64,000 nt of DNA from Pacificitalea manganoxidans (GTDB lineage: Bacteria; Pseudomonadota; Alphaproteobacteria; Rhodobacterales; Rhodobacteraceae). Where the stretch lies: NCBI RefSeq assembly GCF_002504165.1, contig NZ_CP021404.1, forward strand, positions 2,418,001 through 2,482,000. The letters are read 5' to 3'. Made by a program: the position numbers and the translations under genes. Each line of letters opens with the position of its first letter. The stretch's first letter is position 1. Below are positions 42,653 through 51,728 of the stretch, piece after piece. The notes beneath the pieces are model-generated. The model worked only from the letters and a program-made list of their open reading frames with translations, did no database searches and was not told where the DNA came from.

Positions 42653-45016
42653 ATGACCACGATCACGGATATTCTGGAAACCATGGATTATGGCCCCGCC
42701 CCCGAAGCCCGCGACATCGCCGATGCGTGGCTGGCCCGCCATGCCGATGGGTTCGGTCATTTCATCAATGGCCGTTTCACCGACCCCGCCGACCTGTTCG
42801 CGGTGACCGAGCCTGCGACCGGCGCCAATCTCGCCCGGGTGAGCCAGGGCAGCGCGGCGGATGTCGATGCGGCGGTGAAGGCCGCGCGCAAGGCGCAACC
42901 GAAATGGGAGGCGCTTGGCGGGCATGGCCGAGCGAAATACCTCTATGCGCTGGCACGCCATGTGCAGCAGCATGCCCGGCTTCTGGCGGTGATCGAAAGC
43001 CTCGACAATGGCAAGCCCATCCGCGAAAGCCGCGATATCGACGTGCCGCTGGTGGTGCGGCATCTCTATCATCACGCCGGCTGGGCGGAACTGATGGAGG
43101 ACGAATTCCCGAAGACCCGCGCGGTCGGCGTCTGCGGTCAGGTGATCCCGTGGAACTTCCCGCTGCTGATGCTGGCATGGAAAATCGCGCCTGCGCTTGC
43201 TGCGGGCAATACCGTGGTGCTGAAGCCTGCCGAATATACGCCGCTTACCGCGCTGGCTCTGGCACAGATCGCGGCGGAGGTGGGCCTGCCCGACGGTGTG
43301 CTCAACATCGTCACCGGCGACGGGCGCACCGGTGCGGCGATCGTCGGCCATGACGGGATCGACAAGGTGGCCTTCACCGGCTCGACCGAGGTGGGCCGCG
43401 AGATCCGCCGTCTCACCGCCGGGTCGGGCAAGCGGCTGACGCTGGAATTGGGCGGCAAGTCCCCCTTCATCGTCTGCGCCGATGCCGATCTGGACGCGGC
43501 GGTCGAGGGCGTCGTGGACGCAATCTGGTTCAATCAGGGTCAGGTCTGCTGTGCTGGCGCGCGGATTCTGGTGGCCGAGGCGGTGGCCGAGCGGTTCGAG
43601 GCGCTGCTCAAGGCGCGGATGAAAACGCTGCGCGTGGGCGACCCGCTCGACAAATGCACCGATATCGGCGCGATCGTGCATCCCGTCCAACTGGAGCGCA
43701 TTCGCGGGCTGATGGCACAGGGCAAGGCCGAGGGCGCGGTGCTGCATCAGGGCACCGCGCCGGAGGGCTGTTTCTACCCGCCGACGCTGGCCACCGGGGT
43801 CGCGCCTGCCTCCACCCTTTCGACCGAAGAAATCTTTGGCCCCGTCGCCACGCTGACGCCATTCCGCACCCCTGCCGATGCGGTGGCGTTGGCCAACAAC
43901 ACCCGCTACGGGCTGGCCGCGTCGATCTGGTCGGAGAATGTGAACCTGTGCCTCGATCTTGCCGCGCAGGTAAAGGCCGGGGTGGTCTGGATCAACTGCA
44001 CCAATGTGTTTGACGCGGGCGCAGGGTTTGGCGGCTACCGCGAGAGCGGCTTTGGCCGCGAGGGCGGGCGCGAGGGGATGATGGCCTATCTCGCCCACGG
44101 CACGCCCCGCGCAAAGAAACCCGCCCCCGACCTGCCCGCGCCCGATCCGCTGCCACAGGCCAGCACCGCCGCCGGGCCGGAAATCGACCGCACCGCGAAG
44201 CTTTATATGGGCGGCAAGCAGGCTCGCGCCGACAGCGGCTATTCCTATGCCGTCGCCGGGGCCAAGGGCCCGGTCGGGCTGGCCGGTCTTGGCAATCGCA
44301 AGGACATCCGCAACGCGGTCGAAGCCGCCGCCAGCGCCGGGGCGTGGGGACGCGCGACCGGTCACAACCGCGCGCAGGTGCTCTATTATCTGGCCGAGAA
44401 CCTCGCCGCGCGCGAGGCGGAATTCACCGAGCGTCTGCGCAGCTTCGGTGCCGGGCGCGACGCTGCCCGCGAGGAGGTCGCCACCGCGATCCGCCGCTGT
44501 TTCTGGTATGCCGCCCATGCCGATAAGATGGATGGCGCGGTGCATCAGACCAAGGGCAACCACGTCACGCTGGCGATGCACGAGCCGCTGGGTGTGATCG
44601 GCATCGCCTGCCCCTCGGCGCATCCGCTGCTGGGCCTGCTGTCGCTGGCGCTGCCCGCCCTATCGATGGGCAACCGGGTGGTGGCGGTGCCGTCGCAGAC
44701 CCATCCGCTTGCGGCGACCGATCTGTATCAGGTGCTGGACACATCCGACATGCCCGCAGGCGTGTTTAACATCGTCACCGGCCCACGCGATGAACTGGCC
44801 CGCGTGCTGGCGCAACATGACGATGTGCAGGGCATCTGGTATTTCGGCAGCGAGGCGGGCTGCGTGGAGGTGGAGCGCGACAGCGCCGGCAACCTCAAAC
44901 ACACATGGGTCGAGATCGACGGCGCGCGCGACTGGGCCGGGGCGCCGGGACAGAAGAAAGCGTTCCTGCACCGCGCCACGCAGATCAAGAATATCTGGGT
45001 GCCCTACGGCGAGTGA
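42653..45016 (+). CDS. Two-domain aldehyde dehydrogenase of the ALDH16 type
   Basis: A 787-residue aldehyde dehydrogenase with a complete N-terminal ALDH unit and a second, incomplete one. The first has Cys299 in NQGQVCCAGAR and Glu265 in LELGGKSPF, and it ends with YRESGFGREGG. The second (about 510-787) begins KLYMGGKQARADSGY and keeps the cofactor-binding half (GVIGIACPSAHPLLGLL), but lacks the catalytic cysteine region. This matches ALDH16, which in bacteria (for example Loktanella) keeps an active first half, whereas human ALDH16A1 has lost the cysteine. AAGGAG precedes the start. It probably oxidises the acetaldehyde made by deoC, which is inference from context. Confidence 0.88.
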   Translation: MTTITDILETMDYGPAPEARDIADAWLARHADGFGHFINGRFTDPADLFAVTEPATGANLARVSQGSAADVDAAVKAARKAQPKWEALGGHGRAKYLYALARHVQQHARLLAVIESLDNGKPIRESRDIDVPLVVRHLYHHAGWAELMEDEFPKTRAVGVCGQVIPWNFPLLMLAWKIAPALAAGNTVVLKPAEYTPLTALALAQIAAEVGLPDGVLNIVTGDGRTGAAIVGHDGIDKVAFTGSTEVGREIRRLTAGSGKRLTLELGGKSPFIVCADADLDAAVEGVVDAIWFNQGQVCCAGARILVAEAVAERFEALLKARMKTLRVGDPLDKCTDIGAIVHPVQLERIRGLMAQGKAEGAVLHQGTAPEGCFYPPTLATGVAPASTLSTEEIFGPVATLTPFRTPADAVALANNTRYGLAASIWSENVNLCLDLAAQVKAGVVWINCTNVFDAGAGFGGYRESGFGREGGREGMMAYLAHGTPRAKKPAPDLPAPDPLPQASTAAGPEIDRTAKLYMGGKQARADSGYSYAVAGAKGPVGLAGLGNRKDIRNAVEAAASAGAWGRATGHNRAQVLYYLAENLAAREAEFTERLRSFGAGRDAAREEVATAIRRCFWYAAHADKMDGAVHQTKGNHVTLAMHEPLGVIGIACPSAHPLLGLLSLALPALSMGNRVVAVPSQTHPLAATDLYQVLDTSDMPAGVFNIVTGPRDELARVLAQHDDVQGIWYFGSEAGCVEVERDSAGNLKHTWVEIDGARDWAGAPGQKKAFLHRATQIKNIWVPYGE

Positions 45017-45022
45017 TCGCCC

Positions 45023-45048
45023 TGCCCGCGCAGCGACCTGCGCGGGCA
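45023..45048 (+). terminator. Terminator-like hairpin of the deoC-ALDH operon
   Basis: A perfect 11-bp stem TGCCCGCGCAG / CTGCGCGGGCA with a CGAC tetraloop begins seven bases after the ALDH stop. There is no T-run. Confidence 0.7.
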
Positions 45049-45185
45049 AGCTAGCCCGGCGGCGCGGGCCTCGGGTGGGGTGAAATTTGTGCGGGCGGTC
45101 GATCTGCGCCTCGTCGAAGGCAAAGCCTGCGCTAGGTTCGCAGGCAACGCGCTAATACACCCCATACAAGCAGATCACACACCCC

Positions 45186-46430
45186 ATGTCAGACCATCCT
45201 GCGCCTGAACCCGGTGCCGCCGCCCCCGTCCGCCGTCCGCGTGATAAAGCCAGTTGGCCGGTGCTGATCCTGTCGCTGCTGGCCGTCGGCTCCGCCATCG
45301 TGTTCGCGCGGGCGTTCCTGATGCCGGTGTTGCTGGCCTTTCTGCTGTCGCTCACCTTCTCGCCCGTGCGCCGCTGGGCACAGCGGCGCGGCGTGCCGCC
45401 GGTGCTGACAGCCGCTGCGGTGGTCACGATGCTGATCGTGATCTGGGCCGGGATGATCTACGCCCTGTCCGGCCCAGTGCAAAGCTACGCCCAGAACGGA
45501 CAAGCGATCATCACGGATGTCGAGCGCAAGTTGCGCGGCATCTCCAACGCATTGGAGAAGGTCGCGGAGGCTAGCGAGGAAGTCGAGAAGATGGCCTCGG
45601 GTGGGGGGGACACCGCGCCCACCGCCCCCGATGGCACTGCCGCAGGCGGAGGCGAAGCGGTGGACAGCGATGGCGATGGCTCGATCGATCCGGGCCAGGC
45701 CGAAGCGGAGCCATCGGAACGCGTCGTCGTCGATCAGCCCAACATGCTGACCCGCATCGTCATGATGGCCCCGGCAATTGCCGCGCAGGCCATGTTCACA
45801 CTGGTGCTTTTGTTCTTTCTCACCGCGTCGGGCGACATGTTCTACGAAAAGATCGTGCAGGCCAGCCCGACCTTCCGCGACAAGCGGCGCGCGATCAAGA
45901 TCGCCTTCGATATCGAGCGCAAACTGAGCCGGTATTTCCTTACCATCTCGATCATCAACGCTGGGCTGGGCGTCGCCGTGGGCCTGTCGCTGTGGTGGCT
46001 GGGTATGCCCAATCCGCTGCTGTTCGGGGTGATGGCCTATGTGCTGAACTACATCCCGTTTTTGGGCGCGATCATGGGGGTTATCGTCTGCGCCGCAATC
46101 GGTATCGTCAGTTTCGATTATGTCGGACAGGCGTTGTTCGCCGCCGGGGTCTATCTGTCCCTGACCACCATCGAGGGCCAGTTCGTCACACCCTTCGCCG
46201 TGGGCCGCAGCCTGAAACTCAACACCGTTCTGGTGTTCCTTGCCGTGGCATTCTGGGGATGGGCATGGTCGGTGATCGGCATGTTCATCGCGGTGCCGGT
46301 GCTCATCACCGTCCGGGTGTTCGCCGATCACATCCCGACGCTGGAGAACCTTGCCATCTTCCTGTCGGGCCATGAAATCCCGACCGAGGAAGAAGCCCCG
46401 GCCAAGATCACCGAGCCGCTGGAAACCTGA
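45186..46430 (+). CDS. AI-2E-family transporter with an EF-hand-like insertion
   Basis: The product has 414 residues. Eight or so membrane helices and the late pattern MAYVLNYIPFLGAIMGVIVC and TIEGQFVTPFAVGRSLKLN place it in the AI-2E/TqsA/PerM family of exporters, whose substrates range from AI-2 to sodium. Between helices 3 and 4 it has a long soluble segment. Within it, residues 160-171 read DSDGDGSIDPGQ, which matches a Ca2+-binding EF-hand loop (Asp at 1, 3, 5 and 9, Gly at 6, Ile at 8), with Gln in the position normally held by Glu. The segment is rich in acidic, glycine and alanine residues. It converges on the histidine kinase gene. Confidence 0.85.
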   Translation: MSDHPAPEPGAAAPVRRPRDKASWPVLILSLLAVGSAIVFARAFLMPVLLAFLLSLTFSPVRRWAQRRGVPPVLTAAAVVTMLIVIWAGMIYALSGPVQSYAQNGQAIITDVERKLRGISNALEKVAEASEEVEKMASGGGDTAPTAPDGTAAGGGEAVDSDGDGSIDPGQAEAEPSERVVVDQPNMLTRIVMMAPAIAAQAMFTLVLLFFLTASGDMFYEKIVQASPTFRDKRRAIKIAFDIERKLSRYFLTISIINAGLGVAVGLSLWWLGMPNPLLFGVMAYVLNYIPFLGAIMGVIVCAAIGIVSFDYVGQALFAAGVYLSLTTIEGQFVTPFAVGRSLKLNTVLVFLAVAFWGWAWSVIGMFIAVPVLITVRVFADHIPTLENLAIFLSGHEIPTEEEAPAKITEPLET

Positions 46431-46447
46431 GCCCCATCTAAGGCCCG

Positions 46448-47548
46448 TCACACGGCATCGAAGTCAAAGACAAATCGTGTGCCTTGCGCGGGGGTCTCTT
46501 CGCGCAGGGTGCCTTGGGCCTGCACCGCAAAAGCCGCGATCAACTGATGGCCAAGCGATCCATCGCGCCGCTCGGTCGTGCCGGTGCCGATGCCGTTATC
46601 CTCGATCACCAAGCGCAACGGCGGGGTCGTATCGGGCGCGCCGTCCGCCCCTGCAACGGGCTCTCCGGGGGCGAGCGTGACGGTGATGGCATCCCCGTCC
46701 GCGCGGGTGGGACGCCCTTCGGGGAAGGCATGCTTGACCGCGTTGGTCACCAGCTCATTGACCAATAGCCCAATCGAAATCGCCCGGTCGCGCGGCACCG
46801 CCACCGGCGCGATATGGGTCTGCAACCGGATGCGGCGACCTTCCAGCAGGGCTTGCTCCAGTGAGGTGCACAACTCCCCCAGATAGGTCTGCATCGCGAC
46901 CTCCTGCACGCCACCTTCCCGGCGGTAGAGCGCCTGATGCGCGCGGGAAATGCTGGCCACCCGCCCGTGAATGGCGTTGAGCGACTGGCGCGCATCCTCG
47001 GTAATGCCGGGGCGTCGGCTTTCCATCCGGATGAGCGAGGCGACCATGGCAAAGTTGTTCTTCACCCGATGGTCGAATTCCTCCAGATAAAGCTGCCGCT
47101 CGCGCACCTGCGCATCGCGTTCCTCGACCGCGCGGCGCACCGTGCGGCGAAACATCTCTGCCAGCGCCACGACGGCAAAGCCCGACGTGATATTGACCAC
47201 CACGCGCGGCGCGTCCGAGCCCACGGCAAATGCAAAACTGCTTTGCACCGGCAGCACGAAATACCACGCGTAGAGCATTGACAGGCACAGCGTCAGAACA
47301 CCCGCCTGCCAGCGCGCGAAAAGGGTCGCGAACAGCACGAAAGGGATCGTCAGCGCAAACGGCCCTGCCCCGGAAAACAGCGCATCCACCGCGCCGCGCG
47401 TGGCGAAGGCAAGCACTGCACAACTGACCGCCACCGCAATCTGCGTGACCCAAAGCGGGACATAGCGATGCACCCGGTCAGGGATGTCGATTTCCCCCAT
47501 CGTGCCCAGCCGACTGGACTGCCACTTCGTCGCGCGCACGTCCTGCAT
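46448..47548 (-). CDS. Sensor histidine kinase (DUF4118 membrane domain, HisKA_2 type)
   Basis: The protein has 366 residues. Four membrane helices (about 30-135) belong to a DUF4118-type N-terminal part. The phosphoacceptor helix is EEFDHRVKNNFAMVASLIRMESRR, with His160, the pattern of HWE/HisKA_2 kinases. The ATPase domain has NELVTNAVKHAFPEG (N box), VIEDNGIGTG (G1) and GSLGHQLI (G2). Such kinases act in light, stress or general-stress signalling in alphaproteobacteria. No response regulator gene adjoins it. The start at 47548 has a GGGAG upstream. I see no further gene in the 204 bases above it. Confidence 0.9.
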   Translation of the reverse strand: MQDVRATKWQSSRLGTMGEIDIPDRVHRYVPLWVTQIAVAVSCAVLAFATRGAVDALFSGAGPFALTIPFVLFATLFARWQAGVLTLCLSMLYAWYFVLPVQSSFAFAVGSDAPRVVVNITSGFAVVALAEMFRRTVRRAVEERDAQVRERQLYLEEFDHRVKNNFAMVASLIRMESRRPGITEDARQSLNAIHGRVASISRAHQALYRREGGVQEVAMQTYLGELCTSLEQALLEGRRIRLQTHIAPVAVPRDRAISIGLLVNELVTNAVKHAFPEGRPTRADGDAITVTLAPGEPVAGADGAPDTTPPLRLVIEDNGIGTGTTERRDGSLGHQLIAAFAVQAQGTLREETPAQGTRFVFDFDAV

Positions 47549-47752
47549 GCCGCCTGCTCCCTGCGCATGAATGACATTTCTGCAAAAACATCCTGTAGAG
47601 GCCACGCAGCATGGGCCAAGTCAATTAAATAGTGGCGGAAGAACGGGATAGGCGAAATACCGGCGCGCCGGGTCGGGAACGGGGCCGGATCGGGGGCGAG
47701 CTGCAGGGCAAACATGTCTCCCGCGCAGCCCGCCACCCCGGCCCGTATCAGA

Positions 47753-48325
47753 TCATTCGGCGGCGATCCGTGTGTCTTGCCGCGCAACCCGGTCAAGAAA
47801 CGCGTCGAACTTTGCCGCCCAATCCTCGAAAAACACGCGGGTGTCCTCGCGGGTGGTGCCCAACGTGTCGTCAAACATGTCGGCAGAGCCCTGAACGTAA
47901 AGCTCCGGCTGCCCGAACACGAGCATATCCAACACCGGCAACATGGATTTCAGGTGGATCTGCGCGCCTGCCGCACCGACAGGACCGGGCGACGTGCCAG
48001 CGACCGCGGCGGGCAGCCCGGCCCAGCTATTTTCGCCATAGGGCTTCGACGCCCACGCGATCGCATTCGACAGCACCGGCGGGATCGAGCGGTTGTATTC
48101 CGGCGTCACGAACAGCACGCCATCGGTTTCGGCCAGTTGCTGTTTCAGGGCGGTGACGGCATCGGGCACATCCGCCCAAAGGTCGTCGTTATACATGGGC
48201 AGCGGCGCCAGATCGGCATAGACGAAGCGAAAGCGGTCTTTGCCCGCGACTTCCAGTGCGCGGGCCAACGCGCGGTTCATGCTGTTTTGGCGCAGGCTGC
48301 CAACGAGAACGGTAATGGTCTTCAT
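47753..48325 (-). CDS. NAD(P)H-dependent FMN reductase (ChrR/azoreductase-like)
   Basis: A 190-residue flavoprotein of the NADPH-dependent FMN reductase family. The FMN-phosphate loop is VGSLRQNSMNRALARA, and the signature FVTPEYNRSIPPVLSNAIAW is the standard PEYN motif. GSADMFDD and the helical C-terminus complete it. It probably reduces quinones, chromate or similar compounds with NAD(P)H. It stands alone, separated from the flanking genes by 180-200 bases. Confidence 0.9.
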   Translation of the reverse strand: MKTITVLVGSLRQNSMNRALARALEVAGKDRFRFVYADLAPLPMYNDDLWADVPDAVTALKQQLAETDGVLFVTPEYNRSIPPVLSNAIAWASKPYGENSWAGLPAAVAGTSPGPVGAAGAQIHLKSMLPVLDMLVFGQPELYVQGSADMFDDTLGTTREDTRVFFEDWAAKFDAFLDRVARQDTRIAAE

Positions 48326-48509
48326 GGGGGAGGCTCCATGGCTGTGATTAGGGGCGCACCGTCGCAAAGGCCCGCGCCACGGCGGGCGCGCATGGGCAGT
48401 CACTGACAGTTACCACGGCTCACTTAGCAACCATGAAGCGGGGCGCAAGGCGGCACCTGTAGGTGCCCCGGTAACCGAATGGAAACCACCCAGCCCCGCG
48501 CCCATGCGG

Positions 48510-49466
48510 TCAGCCGTTGATCGGTGTGACCAGCGGCCTGCCTGCGGCAAAGGCCGCGATATTGTCCAGCACCAGCTGCGCCATGGCATTGCGCGTGTGC
48601 AGGGTGCCTGAGGCATGATGCGGGAACAGCACCACATTCGACAGGCTGGCAAAGGCGGGATCGGGGTTTGGCTCGTTTTCGAACACATCGAGACCGGCAA
48701 ACCCCAGATGCCCACTGCGCAGGAGGTCCAGCATCGCGGGTTCGTCCACGACCGAGCCGCGCGCGATATTGACGAAGCATCCCGCCGGGCCAAGCGCCTC
48801 CAGAATGGGCCGGTCGATCAGATTGCGCGTGCCCTCGCCGCCTGCGGTCGCCGCCACCAGCACGTCGGATTGCCGTGCCAGTTCGACCGCATCCGGCACA
48901 TAGCGCCAGTTCAGGTCAGGCTTTTCCGACCGGCCGGTGTAAAGCACCTCCATCTCCATCGCCTCTGCGCGGCGCCCGATGGCCTGCCCGATCCGCCCGG
49001 CGCCGACGATGCCCAGAACCGAACCTTTCGCGCCTCGCGTCAGCGGCATCGCGCCATCGCGGCCCCACGCGCCGCTGCGCACATGCGCATCGCCTGCCAG
49101 CAGTCCGCGCAACGCGGCAAGCATCAGCATGATGGCCGTATCGGCCACATCGTCGGTCAGCACATCCGGGGTATTCGTGGCAACGACACCGGCGCGAGTG
49201 CAGGCGTCCACGTCAATCTGGTCATAGCCCACGCCATGCGACGCGCAGAGCTTCAGCGCCGGTAATTGCGCGATGAGATCGGCGCTCAGCCCCGGCCCGC
49301 CTGAGGTCAGCACCACATTCACCGCGCGCGCCACGTCTTCGGGGACCGGCGCGGCAGGGTCATAGTCGTGCAGGCGGTGGGTTTGGCCCAGTTCATCCAT
49401 CGCCCAAGGCAGCAACCGGCTGACGACGAGAATATCGAGGGGGTCGGGGGCGGTCGCTTGCGTCAT
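48510..49466 (-). CDS. 2-hydroxyacid dehydrogenase (glyoxylate/hydroxypyruvate reductase-like)
   Basis: A 318-residue NAD(P)-dependent D-2-hydroxyacid dehydrogenase. The cofactor motif is GIVGAGRIGQAIGRRA. The catalytic set is Arg in NIARGSVVDE, Glu in FENEPNP and His in FPHHASGT. The sequence ASHGVGYDQIDVDACTRAGV, before the NAD domain, is typical of glyoxylate/hydroxypyruvate reductases. Substrate is likely glyoxylate, hydroxypyruvate or phenylpyruvate-like. It is divergent from the phosphatase/synthase pair, 174 bases away. Confidence 0.9.
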   Translation of the reverse strand: MTQATAPDPLDILVVSRLLPWAMDELGQTHRLHDYDPAAPVPEDVARAVNVVLTSGGPGLSADLIAQLPALKLCASHGVGYDQIDVDACTRAGVVATNTPDVLTDDVADTAIMLMLAALRGLLAGDAHVRSGAWGRDGAMPLTRGAKGSVLGIVGAGRIGQAIGRRAEAMEMEVLYTGRSEKPDLNWRYVPDAVELARQSDVLVAATAGGEGTRNLIDRPILEALGPAGCFVNIARGSVVDEPAMLDLLRSGHLGFAGLDVFENEPNPDPAFASLSNVVLFPHHASGTLHTRNAMAQLVLDNIAAFAAGRPLVTPING

Positions 49467-49640
49467 CGGGCACCTGTAATCTGGAAATGGAAAGGAAGCC
49501 GCGGCTTCCGCTGCATCATCCCCGCCGCGCGCCCAAGCGCAACCCCACCTGTTCCCGACGCCGAGCCGCGCAATGCCCGTCCGTGCCGCACTGCGGCGAA
49601 AACCGCTGGTCGTGGCCGGGAAAGCACGTAAGGTGGAACC

Positions 49641-50462
49641 ATGACAGGTAACACCCCAGCGGACGCGCCTGCCCCGAGGGCAATCGTGTTCTCCGATCTC
49701 GACGGCACGCTTCTCGATCATGAGACCTATGGCTGGCAGGCTGCCACCCCTGCGCTGGACCGGCTGCGGGGCGCGGGCATCCCCCTGATCCTCGCCTCGT
49801 CCAAGACCGCTGCCGAAATTGCCCCTCTCCGGGCGGAGATGGGATTTGCCCATTGCCCGGCGATCGTCGAAAACGGCGCGGGGCTGCTGCCGCCCGGCCC
49901 AGCGGAGGCCGCCCCTGATCGCAGCGCCTATCAGCGGCTGCGCGCGGCCCTTGATGCCATCGCCCCGGATCTGCGCCACCAATACCGAGGGTTCGGGGAT
50001 TGGGGCGCGGCGGAGATCGCGCGCCGCACCGGCCTGCCCATCGAAGGCGCGCGGCTGGCAGCCCAGCGCCAGTTTTCCGAACCGGGTCTTTGGGAGGGCT
50101 CGGACACCGGGCGGGCAGCCTTTGTCGCGGCGCTTGCGCAGCACGGTGTCACGGCGCGCGAGGGGGGCCGGTTTCTGACCCTGTCCTTTGGCGGCACCAA
50201 GGCCGGGCGCATGGCGGAAATCATCGCCCACTACGCGCCTGACGCCACGGCCGACCCCGCCACAGCGCCCCGCAGTCTCGCGCTTGGAGACGCGCCTAAT
50301 GATCGCGAAATGATCGAAGCCGCGGACCACGGCGTCATTATCGCCAACCCCCACGGCACCCCGCTGCCGCCGCTGCCGGGCGAGGCCCGGGTCCGCACCA
50401 CCGTCCCCGGCCCGCAAGGCTGGATGCACGCGGTGCTCGACCTACTTTCCGACCTGCTCTAG
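49641..50462 (+). CDS. Mannosyl/glucosyl-3-phosphoglycerate phosphatase-like HAD enzyme
   Basis: A 273-residue HAD-IIB phosphatase. Motif I is SDLDGTLLD with Asp19 and Asp21. ASSKTAAEI and VENGAGLL mark the phosphatase group that acts on mannosyl-3-phosphoglycerate. Motif IV is ALGDAPNDREMI. It lies 20 bases before a synthase gene and very likely performs the second step, removing phosphate to give glucosyl- or mannosylglycerate, a compatible solute. Confidence 0.85.
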   Translation: MTGNTPADAPAPRAIVFSDLDGTLLDHETYGWQAATPALDRLRGAGIPLILASSKTAAEIAPLRAEMGFAHCPAIVENGAGLLPPGPAEAAPDRSAYQRLRAALDAIAPDLRHQYRGFGDWGAAEIARRTGLPIEGARLAAQRQFSEPGLWEGSDTGRAAFVAALAQHGVTAREGGRFLTLSFGGTKAGRMAEIIAHYAPDATADPATAPRSLALGDAPNDREMIEAADHGVIIANPHGTPLPPLPGEARVRTTVPGPQGWMHAVLDLLSDLL

Positions 50463-50482
50463 CCTGCCTGCGAGGATCATGA

Positions 50483-51721
50483 ATGGCTGACTTTCATCAG
50501 AACGGCTTTGTGGCCACGCTGCACAACCTGCGCACCACCGACACGGCGACGCTGACGCGCGAGCTTGAGGTGTTCGCCCAGCGGCGCAAGATCTCATTGA
50601 TCCTGCCCTCGCTCTATTCCGAGCTGGAGGGCGACGCGCTGCCCAACATCCTGAACCACCTGTCAGAGGCGCGGTTCATCGACCATGTCGTCATCGGCCT
50701 CGACCGCGCCGATCCCGCGCAATACCGCCATGCCAAACAGTTCTTTGCCCGCCTGCCGCAGAAACATACCGTCGTGTGGAACGACGGCCCGCGGATGCGC
50801 GAAATCGATGCCCGGCTGGCCCGCATCGGGCTGTCGCCGATTGAGCCGGGCAAAGGGCGCAATGTGTGGTTCTGTCTAGGCTATACGCTGGCGGCGGTGA
50901 ACAGCGCGGTGGTGGCGCTGCATGATTGCGACATCGTCACCTACGATCGCGACATGCTGGCCCGGCTGGTCTATCCGGTCGCCAATCCGAATTTCCCCTA
51001 CCAGATGTCGAAAGGCTACTACCCCCGGATCGCGGACGGCAAACTGAACGGGCGGGTCAACCGGCTGTTGGTGTCGCCGCTGCTGCTGGCGCTGAAACGG
51101 GTGGTGGGCGACCGGGAATATTTCGACTACCTGCGCGCGTTCCGCTACCCGCTGGCGGGCGAATTCGCGATGCGCGCCTCGATCCTGTCGGACATGCGCA
51201 TCCCCTCGGACTGGGGGCTGGAGATCGGGGTGCTGTCGGAAGCGTTCCGCAACCTGCCGCCAAAAGCCGTCTGTCAGGTCGATATCTCGGACGGCTATGA
51301 TCATAAGCATCAGCCCCTGTCGGTGGAGGACAAAACCACCGGCCTGTCGCGCATGTCGATCGACATCTGCAAGGCGCTCTACCGCAAGCTCGCCACCGAT
51401 GGCACGGTCTTCACGATGGAGGCGTTCCGGTCGCTGAAGGCCACCTATTACCGCATCGCGCTGGATATGATCGAAAGCTACTATAACGACGCGCGTCTGA
51501 ACGGGCTTAGCGTTGATCGCCATGCGGAGGAATCGACGGTGGAGCTGTTTGCCTCCAACATCGTCGAGGCCGGGCAGATCTTTCTTGAAAACCCGATGGA
51601 GACGCCCTTCATCCCGAACTGGAACCGGGTGCATTCCGCCGATCCCGATCTGATGCGGCTGATGGTGCAGGCGGTGGCCGACGACAATGCCGAATACGGC
51701 GATTCACCGGAACTGATCTGA
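50483..51721 (+). CDS. Glucosyl-3-phosphoglycerate synthase-like glycosyltransferase
   Basis: A 412-residue family 81-type glycosyltransferase. It probably transfers glucose from an NDP-sugar to 3-phosphoglycerate. The metal-binding DxD is in ALHDCDIVTYDRDML, and PSDWGLEIGVLSEAF and ISDGYDHKHQPLS resemble the GpgS acceptor region. GAGG stands seven bases before the ATG. Together with the preceding phosphatase it forms a two-step route to a charged compatible solute used in osmotic or nitrogen stress. Mannose rather than glucose as donor remains possible. Confidence 0.82.
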   Translation: MADFHQNGFVATLHNLRTTDTATLTRELEVFAQRRKISLILPSLYSELEGDALPNILNHLSEARFIDHVVIGLDRADPAQYRHAKQFFARLPQKHTVVWNDGPRMREIDARLARIGLSPIEPGKGRNVWFCLGYTLAAVNSAVVALHDCDIVTYDRDMLARLVYPVANPNFPYQMSKGYYPRIADGKLNGRVNRLLVSPLLLALKRVVGDREYFDYLRAFRYPLAGEFAMRASILSDMRIPSDWGLEIGVLSEAFRNLPPKAVCQVDISDGYDHKHQPLSVEDKTTGLSRMSIDICKALYRKLATDGTVFTMEAFRSLKATYYRIALDMIESYYNDARLNGLSVDRHAEESTVELFASNIVEAGQIFLENPMETPFIPNWNRVHSADPDLMRLMVQAVADDNAEYGDSPELI

Positions 51722-51728
51722 GAGCGCG

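Noticed and set aside
42527-44623. Long open frame antisense to the ALDH gene (698 codons)
   Set aside because: It mirrors the strong third-position GC bias of the ALDH gene. It has no recognisable domain, no ribosome site, and overlaps a well-supported gene over its whole length.
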